A stretch of 64,000 bases of DNA from Sequoia sempervirens (lineage: Eukaryota > Streptophyta > Pinopsida > Cupressales > Cupressaceae), in NCBI GenBank assembly GCA_007258455.2, contig VDFB02275580.1:90576-154575 (forward strand), written 5' to 3'. Numbering within the stretch: position 1 is the stretch's first letter; every line of letters begins with the position of its first letter. The notes under the pieces are model-generated. The model saw only the letters and a list, made by a program, of their open reading frames with translations, was not told the DNA's origin and did not search any database. The position numbers were made by a program, and so were the translations under genes. This document shows positions 12,502 to 22,619 of the stretch, piece after piece.

Positions 12502-13539
12502 ATTAATTACATGGATATTTTGGCACCTAGAATCTTTTTGGTTGCATGGGATGGCTTCATTTTGGATGCTTTATATGTTTTTCTAGCATTTTGTCCTTTT
12601 TGAATATTTTGAGCATCATTAAGCACTCTCTTATATGTAAACACACTGAGATAAAGTGCCACACTATTGTACATGTATTTTGGGGATTTTACACATAAGG
12701 TTGTGCTACATTTTGTACTCACATTGTATTATAAAGTGCCATGGGGGGTTGTATAGTGCCTTTGTTATTTTCCATCACACCTTTATCAAGTGAGTGTCCC
12801 TCCAAGACAACAATGGATCTACGTGATTCTTTCCTCTTGCATGTGTTCCTTGTTTTTGTACACCGTTTTTAGTTGTAGGTACTTTCTTGTGCACTTTTAG
12901 ATGTTGTTTCTTATCCTTCATGCGCTATATGGTGATACAAAAATTTTCAGTGGATCTAGCATGCCTCTCCCAAGTCAACATTATGGGGTGGTATTATATT
13001 GTTTGTGCTAATGCTTCCTTAGGTTTGCTTTGGAGTGAGCTATGTATCTATTATTTGTTCATGTGTACTAGGTGGATGCAGTAGCTAGTTACCCATGCAT
13101 TTCAGTGAGATGGAGCATTTACCATTTAGACACTCTTGCATTCCTATTTTTTGGAGGCAACATTTCATCCTTAGTTGATCAGTGTTCTTTAGACTATTGG
13201 CACATGTATTTTCAACTTACATTGGTTGAGTAATGTCGTTGGGGTCACTCATGCAAATTCATGTGCCATTTGTATTTTTGATTAATCGATGTTTGCCTTT
13301 GTTTTCCATCTAATCATTTTTTTAGTAGTGTCATTGGGGGAACTCATGCAGATTGTTGTCTTTTTTATCCTGATCATCCTATTTTCAGAGGAGGTTCTTC
13401 AATTATAGCACTATAGCAGTCATATTTTGACAATTGTTTGCAGCTTCTTCCTACTTCAGTGATTTTTTTCATGTTCCTATTCCTTGGGACATTGTTTTGG
13501 AGGCTTCTTATTCCATCTTGTTTTTATTTTCTGTCTTTT
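12502..13539 (+). other. Non-coding internal region of the copia-type element, 3' part
   Basis: This continues the copia interior interrupted at 6833. It holds only short overlapping frames with no retroelement motif. A phrase about GTCATTGGGG..CTCATGCA occurs twice (near 13240 and 13330), suggesting internal repeats. Confidence 0.5.
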
Positions 13540-14337
13540 GGGTATGTGCAGGATCATGGAAAAAATAGGCCCTTAAGTGGTAAAAAATTTAGAAAAATCA
13601 GAGTTAGGAAACTTGACGTAAGAAATTGAATAAGTTATATATATTATTTCAAAAATATTTAAGAACAGAATCTGTAGAAAATTCAATGTATTTTCTAAAC
13701 TACTAGATTTATTTAAATATATATGTATATATCTATTTGGTGAAATTTTGAAATTTCAATGCAATAGTACTTAAATTTCAAGGAAAAAATAAGAAGTAGG
13801 TGTTTTTCTAACCACCTTAACCACAATAAAATGATAATATTTTTTATAATATTTTAGATATAAGTAGAGGACTCATGTCCCAATGTGATGTATATTTTTT
13901 TGTAATTTTTTTCCTAGTAAATAATTAATTATGAATTTTTATAAAAACTTTAAAAATAATAAAAACTCGTATGTCTAACCACCTTAACTTGGTCAAAACT
14001 TCATGAAATTCAATTCTATTTTTTTTATCCTATAGCATGTGAAGCATATAATGTGATGCATGTTTCAAATTCAAAAAATGGGATACCATTTGAAAGCTAT
14101 AGATGTTTTTCAATCATCCTATCAATTGGGACTTTAGTCGTAATTCAAATAGAAAATAAATAATTATTATTTATTAAATTCAAACTAAAGCATAATTTAT
14201 ATTGGTGGAACACTGAGAATCTCCTTTAAAACCCTTTTTGTTTCATCAATTTTAGGTAAAAAAAGTCATCAGCCACAGACCCTACACATACCCATCATAT
14301 CGCCACTTTTTGGCCCATCATGATCCTGCACATACCC
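13540..14337. mobile_element. GGGTATG-family TIR element, about 0.8 kb, inside the copia-type element
   Basis: The left end reads GGGTATGTGCAGGATCATG; the right end read on the minus strand is the same 19 bases, followed by a looser match around GGCC and AAGTGG. The right side holds a second internal copy of the terminal phrase. The interior is AT-rich with no coding potential. Flanking TTTT on both sides may be a short target duplication but is low-complexity. It looks like a non-autonomous DNA transposon; the superfamily is unresolved. Confidence 0.7.
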
Positions 14338-14505
14338 TTTTGGAGAGGAGTTTTTTTCCCACAGGGTTTTCTCCTTCTCTAGTTGTGAGAGATTTTTTTT
14401 TTGCATTATTTTTGTAAATGGGTACCTAACATGGTTGTGTAGTCGGGACCCATATTGCATCTTCATTTTGCATAATAAAATCCTTGAGTTGCACTTAAGG
14501 GGAGG

Positions 14506-14772
14506 TGTTAGGGTAAATATGATATTTACCATGCTTAAGTTTACTTAGGTAAATATTATTAGATAGTGATTATTTAGGTGCACAATTAGGCACATTTAGT
14601 TTTTTTGGTTATTTATTTTACGAACTTGCATCTTTCCTTTATAAGCAAGGTTTGTACATTATTTCATCATCTCAATCTATTCACTTCTTGTGAAATAGTG
14701 TGTGCTTCTCTCGTGCATTCATGAAGGCTCTTTATTGCAGATGATGCTACTAGGAGGTGGTTGACACCAACA
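14506..14772 (+). repeat. 3' LTR of the copia-type element
   Basis: It is 267 bp and is preceded by the purine tract AAGGGGAGG at 14497-14505. It matches 4621-4859 except for a different stretch right after TGTTAGGG, where GTAAATATGATATTTACC forms a small palindrome. Confidence 0.75.
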
Positions 14773-15409
14773 TAAATAAATCATGAAGAGAATAGAATCG
14801 CATGCCTGTTAATTCCTTATTCCAATTGACTCACTGGATCTCAAGCTTGTCCCCCTCTTAAATCAGCTTAGCAATGTAAATCCCTCTCAATTTCTCTCAC
14901 TAAATTTTCCTCACAATAACTCAATAAAAACAAAATCTCAATGAAAATGTAGTAGAATGGAGCAGTGTAATTATGCATAGAATAAGTGTATCCAAATGTG
15001 GTGACAATGCCTCATATTTATACCCAAAAACTAGCATCTATAGCCTACAAACTAATATTGCTTACCATTATTTTATTCAAAATTGTTTTATTAACTATAG
15101 CAATTGTTATAGCTCTTCTTGTTGCATTCTTACCTTCAGATCGACTATTTTTTCCAATAGACTCAATGGCACTAGCAACAGTAAACATAACATGTTTAAG
15201 TGATTGATCTTTTCTTCTTGGTTTAACAAAAATGCCCAACTTTTTCATTACTTTTCTCATTTTCCACATTCTCATCAATTGCATCATTAGTTGACATTAA
15301 AATGAAAGGTTTTTATGATAAAATAATTCTTTGTATAATCTATTGGCATGTGTTCTTATTTGTCTCCAAGAAATATTACCAGGAAGATTATCCAAAACAT
15401 CACTTTCAA

Positions 15410-15457
<48 letters not shown>

Positions 15458-16168
15458 TCAACATCAAATCCTGGATTTTCATTTTCATTTTTATTATCAT
15501 TTTCAACAACAAAACTATTTTTATCTTCATTTTCAACAACAAAATGATTTTCATTTTCATTTTCAACAACAATTTGACTCAAATCTTGAACTCTATGACT
15601 ATTATTGATGTCAACATTGTTATATCCAACCTCTTTTAAATATCCCATTTCCATTTCATTCAAAGGAGGATTTGAAGACGTGCCTAGATTTGTGCCTATT
15701 AAAACATTCTTCATAGCATTGAAAGGGGGATTTGAAGACATACCAGGAGTAGTTTGTATAATCATATTAGTTTCCACATTCACCTCTTGCAAATTTGCAT
15801 CATCAACATCCATGGTCTCAATGTTTTTATCTTCAATAGTTGTGGAATTAGATGCTTCAGCATCATTCATTTATCAAATCTCCATTCTTCTATCTCTTTG
15901 TCTTTTAGCCTCCTTCTCTCTCTTTGCTTCAATTTCATTAGGGATCAATACCTTCCTATCTTTCCTCTTATTCTAACATTGTGATCCCATGATTAAAAAA
16001 TTCTAAAGTATGTACAAATGAATGTCAAAAACTTGAAAGTCTTCCTTGTTTGTTCCTCCTTCAAACAAGTAGCAATTGAACAAAATTCCACTCAAATAGT
16101 GTCCCAATGGTGCCTCCTTTCAAAATTGAAAAAAAATCCCAAGTTGAAGAGCCTCTACAAGAAAAAAG
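14773..16168 (-). pseudogene. Unidentified protein-coding fossil, minus strand
   Basis: From about 15993 the minus strand reads MGSQC, a stop, then NKRKDRKVLIPNEIEAKR and a basic KRQRDRR stretch. It continues into a 154-codon frame (15870-15406) rich in Asn, Asp and Glu, with two GxSSNPPxN repeats and three VVENE repeats. That frame runs into a TA microsatellite. Further down, 15287-15045 reads KKLGIFVKPRRKDQSLKHV and then NATRRAITIAIVNK, which looks coding. I do not recognise the family. The basic start could suit a transposase or Helitron-type protein, but nothing diagnostic is visible. The solo LTR at 16169 cuts into its upstream side. Confidence 0.35.
15412..15450. repeat. TA dinucleotide microsatellite
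   Basis: About 19 uninterrupted TA units, read as an Ile-Tyr run in the adjoining minus-strand frame. It probably expanded after the frame decayed. Confidence 0.9.
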
Positions 16169-19100
16169 TGTTGGTTCTCAGTTGTGATCATATGGTTTGT
16201 CCTTGATGAAAAAATCCCTTTCAGTTGATTCTACTTGTTGACAGTTTCAGATTGGTTTCTCATGCTTTATCTTGGTATGGTTTTGTCTATATGGTTTACA
16301 TGTCTTGGCATTCAGTGGACAGTTTACATTTTGAATTTTAATATCTTATGGTACTGATCAGTTTGAGCTTCATGCAGTCTCTGGTTATCTTATTTGTACT
16401 TTGTTTCGGTGATAGAAAAAGAACATTTCAGTGTGAAAATGCTAAGGTCTCTCTGATCCATTTTTCTGATAAACATCTATGTTGCCTTTCGGCAAGATGT
16501 TTCTGATGTCATGATGATTTTATTTTACATACAGCCAGCTTTCGGTGTGACATTCACGTGGTTTTGGCGACAGAGGAAAGGTCTATCGGCATAAGTATTT
16601 CTCACCACTGAGAGGTCTTACCGAATGAGTTGGGTCTCATCGACTAATACATAAGGAGGTTCATCGGCGTAGGAAATCCCTATCGGCATGTTGTTTTCAT
16701 CGAGTGCCTTGTGTCTTGTCGACCGGCACAAGAAAGAACATATCAGCAAGAGTTGCGGCATCGATATGATGTCTTAGCGAACTCATCTTGTCTCACTGAC
16801 CGAAGGAAAAGGAACATATCGGTAGGAGTGTTGTATTCGGTATGTGGTCTCACCAAAGACATATTGTCTCACCGACTGTGCACCAAAAGGTCTTATCAGC
16901 AAAGGTTGTGGCTTCGATGAAATGTCATAGCAATTTTGTGGTGTCTTACCAACTTGTGCACAAATTTTATATCAGTATGAGTTAATGATATTCAGAGTAA
17001 TGTCTCAACGACTTTGTTGGGTCTTGCCGACTAAGTCTTATGTGGGGCTTTCGACAAGAGGTTGGTATTGTCTTAGCGACTCAGAGTGGATAAAGATTTT
17101 CGGTATGACATAGTGTGCTCTCTGAGAGGTCTCCCCGACATTGATATGTCTCGGCGATGCATAAAACAAAAGGAACATTTCGGTATGACTCATGTGCATC
17201 AAAGAAAGGTCTTGGCGAGTTTGATTTCTTATACCAACCGACAACATAAAGGTATTCATCTCAGTAAGAGTTAGGGTTTTCAGCGTGAGGTCTCGGCGAG
17301 TGACCTCCGGTCTCGCCGATGGAACACACAAGATGGTTCCATGGTTTGTCGGCATGAAGTTTGATTTTTCTCAGTGACACACAAGATAGTTGGTGACTTT
17401 CGGTATGACTCAAGCTTTCTACGAGAGGTCACCTCGATGACGGTATGCTATAGTGACACTCATAAGATAGAAGGATGCAATCGGCGAGAGAACCATTATG
17501 TTACAGTGACTCATAATGGATAAAGCCTTTTGGTGAAACATAATGAAATCTACATAATGTCTCCCCGACAGCAGAATGTCACAGCGACAAACAGCTCGAG
17601 ATGACTAATGGCGATAAAGTTGCCTTCGGCATAGGTATTGAATTGTCATAGTGACATGTTTAATCACGGGGGCTCTCAGAAAAATAAATACTTGTCTACA
17701 AGATGTCTCTTTGATATCAAAAGGCTATAGCGATATTGAATGAAACAAAAGGGCATCTCGGTGAGAAACCTTCTTATGTCTCAGCGATTGGAAAGAACAT
17801 AAAATATGAGCTCTCGGTGTGACATAATGTATTCATTATGTCTTCTCCCCGACTCTGATGGGTCATGGCGAAAGCGATAACTAAGACGAATGTCTGGAAA
17901 TTTAATTACCTTCGGCAGGACTATCTGGATGTCTCAGTGAACGATTAACAGACTCACTCATAGTGGCTGACATGGGTATTTCTAAATATAGTTGCAGGCC
18001 GACATCATTGGTTGGCATCGAATCTCAGAACGATTACATGGCAGAATATTCTTTCAGTTTATAATTTTCTGTTTTGGGCAGTCATGGTTTCGATGAGAAT
18101 CTATCTGTTACTTTTTGAAATCTCTAGATTCAGTGCAGAAATTAATGCCCTATGTTCAAGGCATTACACTTACAAATATTTACTTTTCTGACACATTCCT
18201 AAAATGGCAAGAGAGTTTCAGTTTCCTCTGATAAACGAATCTTTGAAGATTTTTCTTTTGACAGACATACTAAAAGTATTGTAAAAGAAAAAAAAAGTGT
18301 TAAAAAACACAGTGAGGCTATTGATTGTAATTCTGAGACATAGTTATTTTGGCTTAATCAAGAGATGTATTGGAAAACTCTGTGATACAAAATTTGGAAA
18401 ACATGATGCATAATAGAGAGTTATGAGCTTAACTGAAAACAGAGAGATCCTCTGAGATATTATTATTGTTCTAAAAATAAATTGAGGGGTTGGTGCTCCT
18501 TGAGTTGGTGCCCCGAAATTAGCCTATAAGGCATTGTTAACAGTGGTTTTTGAAGATTAAGCCAGTAAGGTAGTTTAGGAGTGGTTTTTCTACCCTAGGA
18601 GGGTTTTCCACTCGGTAAATCCTTTGTCTTATGGTCTCTTTGTTTTGGTGTCATAATGTTTCTTGATTGTGATCATTTTTATCTATCTGAACATTTTTGA
18701 ATGATAGTTCCTTCATATCTACAAATATTTAGTTCAAATATCTTGCACAAGTCATTACTAAAGAGTCTAATTCAAAAAGAAGCTTAAAAGTTCTCATTTG
18801 ATTCATTGCTCAAGAATAGTTATAATTTGCTAAAGGTGTTTGTTGTCTCAATACCTTTCTTGTCATTAAAGTTGCATTCAAATCAATTGTTTAAGAAGTG
18901 AGTCAATAATGTTGATCATCATTTGCACAATCTTATGAATTGCACCTGCACTGTCATCATGCTTTGATTGTTAATCAATGTTAGCCATAATTGTTTTGGA
19001 AAATGCAAGATATCTCACTCAAATCACATGTTCATAAGTTGTCCAATAGATTGAGTTAATGTTGTCATATCCTTGTGCTTTCAAAAGTGATTACTCTACT

Positions 19101-19207
19101 CCTTTGTTGAAAGAAAAGGAAATCAAAATTAAAAATCTTGGTCGAAGTAGAAAATTTTTTGACACTGATTCAGCCCCCCCTCTCAGTGTCTGTCCATAAC
19201 TCCAACA
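16169..19207 (+). mobile_element. Solo LTR of a copia-type element, 3.04 kb
   Basis: It starts TGTTGG and ends CCAACA, a complementary hexamer pair, and is flanked by the perfect 5-bp duplication AAAAG (16164-16168 and 19208-19212). Near its end, CACTGATTCA..CCTCTCAGTGTC matches the end motif of the copia-type LTRs at 25764 and 30569. GGGTTTTCCACTCGGTAAAT at 18601 corresponds to their GGGTTTCCACGTAAA motif. No primer site or purine tract adjoins it, as expected after LTR-LTR recombination. The length is large for copia and is due largely to the repeat array inside it. Confidence 0.75.
16540..17960 (+). repeat. Degenerate CGGCA/GTCTC-CGA repeat array inside the solo LTR
   Basis: Two motifs alternate: TATCGGCA or TTCGGTATGA, and GTCTCACCGA or GTCTTAGCGA. 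The first motif starts near 16584, 16663, 16741, 16817, 16894, 16970, 17099, 17179 and 17258, mostly 76-81 bp apart; spacing becomes irregular further right. The array is richer in CpG than its surroundings. It has no coding potential. Confidence 0.7.
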
Positions 19208-19239
19208 AAAAGTTGATAGAAAATAGGGAATATGCCATT

Positions 19240-20361
19240 GTCGACCATACAAAGCAAGTTGCAGACCCGAAGTGTACTTGTTTGACAATAACTTTTTTTT
19301 AAAAAGTCAAAAATAACTCGAGATCCTATTTAATAAATGGGATCTCGCTCTATAAATCAGGATCTTGTTTAGTAAATGGGATCTCGTAGTAAACGAAATC
19401 CTATTTAATAAATGGGATCCCGATCCATTTTCAATGGAAAAATAGGAAACGGGATCCCGTTTACTAAAAGGGATCCTGTTTTATGAAATTTCAATTGTAG
19501 GCTAGGTTTTTGCTTTGTTAACAGGTTCATGAAAAGGGTTGGGGAGCTGAACCTAGGCCCTGGACTTGGTTTGACTTGCAAGTTGAAGGTCCTAGAAATG
19601 TCACAAGAAAATAGTGACTTCGGGCATATGTTTGAAGACCATTTTTGCAAAAAATTTTGATAAAATTAAAACCCACTATAGATGAGATAGTGTAGATTCC
19701 AAATATGTAATTTTAAAAAAAATGGATTATTTTTTTTATTTCTCAATTAATTTTTGATGAAACAAGTCCATAAACTTGAATTATCAAGTTTTTTTAGTAT
19801 TTTAATAACTTTTTATTAACATAATTTTTTGAAAAAAAAATTGTACAAAAGCGTACTTCAGACAATCCTTTTCAATTTAAAAAAAATCAAAAAATGATAA
19901 GTTTAGGTCATCTTATTCGTGGTGTATGTGACAATTTTTCAAAACACCAAATATGGCCAGTAAAAATTTAACAAAAAAAATATTCAATAAAAAATTACAA
20001 AAATATAGAAAGCGTGCTTTAGTGAGTTACAAATCTTTTCCCAAAAGGATTTAGAAAAATATGATTACTTAGGTCAAAATATGGATGACGTACACATGCA
20101 TGGTATAGTAAAAAAAGGGGACTTTTAAACAATGGTTTTTAGAAAAGCCTATTGAAATCAATTTGTATCATCTAGGTATTGAAATAAATTACATATTTGG
20201 AAACTAGACTCTGAGTACTACATTTTATGATTTGTGAATTTTTTTAAGATTCCATCTCTAAGTGCTTCAAATTTTATGGTCAAATGTGACAAATTATGAA
20301 AATCAGGGAAAACACTTCCACTTTTTGGCCAAAAAGCAGACTCAACTTCTTGCCAGCACCC
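19240..20361 (-). mobile_element. TIR element with GGGATCCCG array (minus orientation)
   Basis: Its reverse complement matches 45937-47332 in order: the terminal GGGTGCTGGCAAGAAGTTGA, the palindrome GGCCAAAAAGTGG, the AT-rich body, a GACCTTCAACTTGCA segment, and the GGGATCCCGTTT array (19318-19480 here). The left boundary is fuzzy, near CAAGTTGCAGACC. It interrupts the copia protease-integrase fossil that resumes at 20362. No transposase is coded. Confidence 0.65.
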
Positions 20362-21555
20362 ATTACACTATACTATGCATGCATCCAGCTTGTACAAAGT
20401 GCCAACTGAAACACCTTTAGCTAACACCATAGCTCCTATCATCATCTTGCATCTTCCACTACAGAAAATAAATTGCACTCTTGAATCATTCAGTTTACTC
20501 ACAAAAAGCAAGTTTCATGCCAAACCTAGGATATGTAAGACACCATCAATACCCTTCACTCTTCCATCAGGAAATGTAATTTTGACTCTTCCACGGCCAA
20601 CTATCTTCAAGTGAGAGTCATTACCTAGGTACACCTTACCACCATCATACTCTTCATACTTCAAAAACCAACCTCTATGAGAGGTCATGTGAAAGGATGC
20701 ACCCGAACCTATCAACCACACATATTTTGATGCATGGGTTGCCAAGGCTGCAACAAATAATTATGCTTCATCTTGAGATGATTTATCAAATTCAAAATTA
20801 GAGAAAGACTTGTTTTTCTTCTGATCCTTGTAGTATTTCCAAAAATGACCAGTTTTTCCATAGTTCCAACATTTTTCCTTGAAATTCTTACCAAGAGAGT
20901 TAGATCTACCTGGAGACTTTGACTTTGATTTCTTGTCCTCTTTGTCTTTCTACTTTGGTCTTCCATGGACAAGGGATTCCTTGGCCATCTTAGAAGACTT
21001 TCTTTACATCTCTTCAAATAACAACGAAAAAACCACCTCGTCCATATTGAAAGTGGTTGTTGTGCTTCCAATAGTCATCACTAAGTGATCCCATGAGTCT
21101 AGCAAAGAACACAACAAGAGAATGCAATGGTATTGTTCATCAATATTGTCTCCAATGGAACCTAGTTGAGCAGTCAACATGTTAAATGCATTCAGATGGT
21201 CTACCATGGATCCTCCATCTTCCATCTTCAGGGAATACATCTTATTTCTCAGGAATAGCTTGTTTACCAAGGATTTAGCCTAATAAATGTCTCCAAGTTT
21301 CTTCCACAAAGAAGCAGAGGTCTTCTCTTCATGAACATTTAGGAGAATAGAATCATCCAAATAGAATCTAATGAGATCCTTAGCTTTCTGATCCATGAGA
21401 TCCCAGTCTTCTTTTTTCATGCTCATTAGTCTGGTTCAAAAAATCACAATTCATAGATCATGATCTATAAGCATGTCTTCCATCTTTAGCCTCCAAAGCT
21501 CAAAGTTACCACCATTAAACTTCTCCATCTCAATCCTCCTAGATGTGCATGCCAT
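20362..21555 (-). pseudogene. Copia gag-protease-preintegrase fossil
   Basis: From the ATG at 21555 the minus strand reads EKFNGGNFELWRLKMEDML, the start of a copia gag (UBN2 type). It continues through SLVNKLFLRNKMYSLKMEDG (residue 100 region) and LLCSLLDSWDHLVMT. A damaged zinc knuckle (CWNYGKTGHFWKY) follows. Next is protease WLIGSGASFHMT, where the catalytic Asp of DSGA is Gly. The preintegrase-like DGVLHILGLARNLLFVSKL closes it. Several in-frame stops are present. It ends where the GGGATCCCG element is inserted, and no integrase or RT continues on the far side, so the copy is truncated. Confidence 0.85.
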
Positions 21556-21662
21556 CTCTTTCTTGCAACAAGGTCACAAAATGAACTTCTACAAAGCTCC
21601 CTCTAAAACAAAGATCAACTTAAAAACCCCTTCTAACCCAACAAAGGAATCAAGGTTGTCCA

Positions 21663-22590
21663 GGCTCTAATACAATCTAAAAGGAATTCAAGTAAGCGGA
21701 AATAATTTCCTACACTAATCTAAGTAGGGGAGAGTTACGAAAAATTTCTACAAACACCTTATACAGTTATAGGAAGAGATTCGCATACAAAGAATAATAT
21801 AGAACAACAAATACTCATAAAGCAATGACACCAGATATATGTAGGGAAAACCCTTTCGGGTAAAAACCCCACCCTCCAAAAGTATAATACTTCTGTATTA
21901 CCTCAAATAAGGATTACAATGCATCTTCAAGTATAAAGCTTCTTCAACAAGTGTTTTGTATCAAACACATATTCTAGAGTGAATCTGGTAGCACTTTGTT
22001 ACTTGCAAACAAACTATGCATTCTACAATACAAGGCATACAATATATTAAGAGATACAAGCTAGAAGAAGAATCTAGAAGAGGATGGGCATCCAAATCCA
22101 CATGGCACAATAGCCCATGCCATAGACATACATTTGGACACTTGTACAATATTCCCTTACACCTCTTACAACCTTCATAACATGCAATATTCTCTCCTCA
22201 AGCTTGGGCACCCAAAATATGCTAATAATGGCCTATGATAGATGCCTTACAACTATCATAAAATTTGTCATAAATCTATCATAAAATCAATCATCGAATC
22301 CAGCATAGAATCTGTCATAATTGACCAAAATATTTGATTCTCTTATAGCCTATCATAACCCAACTTGGGTGCCAACATTCTCCATGCACAAAGATTCCTT
22401 ATGATGTGTCATAGAATCTGTCATAAGTTAAAGATTTCAAAATGGGACACCTATCTCCACTTGGGATGATGATGTGTCATCCAGTCACCTCCAACGGAGA
22501 TGCCACCCAGCCGGTGGGTTCCAATTTATGACATGACAATATAGGAAATTAAATAATACAAATAAATAAAATAATACATCAAATTAAACA
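21663..22590 (-). repeat. 5' LTR and degenerate primer site of the copia fossil
   Basis: TTGTATTAGAGCC on the minus strand at 21675-21663 is a mutated TTGGTATCAGAGCC primer site directly upstream of the gag fossil. The LTR would run from 22590 (TGTTTAATTTGATG) down to about 21676. It contains GTTTTTACCCGAAAGGGTTT, a typical copia LTR phrase. The outer boundary is the weakest part of this call. Confidence 0.5.
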
Positions 22591-22619
22591 TGTTAGGAAT
22601 CCAAGGTTGAGACACCTTA

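Larger units (their letters stand above)
4621..14772 (+). mobile_element. Ty1/copia-type non-autonomous LTR element, with two nested insertions
   Basis: The 5' LTR (4621-4859, TGTTAGGG..CTAACA) is followed at once by TGGTATCAGAGC, the standard initiator-Met tRNA primer site of plant copia elements. The 3' LTR (14506-14772, TGTTAGGG..CCAACA) is preceded by the purine tract AAGGGGAGG. The LTRs share most of their length; the 3' copy has an altered stretch after TGTTAGGG. Without the nested gypsy-type element (6834-12501) and TIR element (13540-14337), the internal region is roughly 3.2 kb. It has no gag, protease, integrase or RT frame that I can recognise, so the element depended on others. 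Flanks AATAT and TAAAT are not a convincing target duplication. Confidence 0.75.

Noticed and set aside
4621..14772. Intact target duplication around the copia-type element
   Set aside because: The flanks AATAT and TAAAT do not match well enough; the call rests on LTRs, primer site and purine tract instead.
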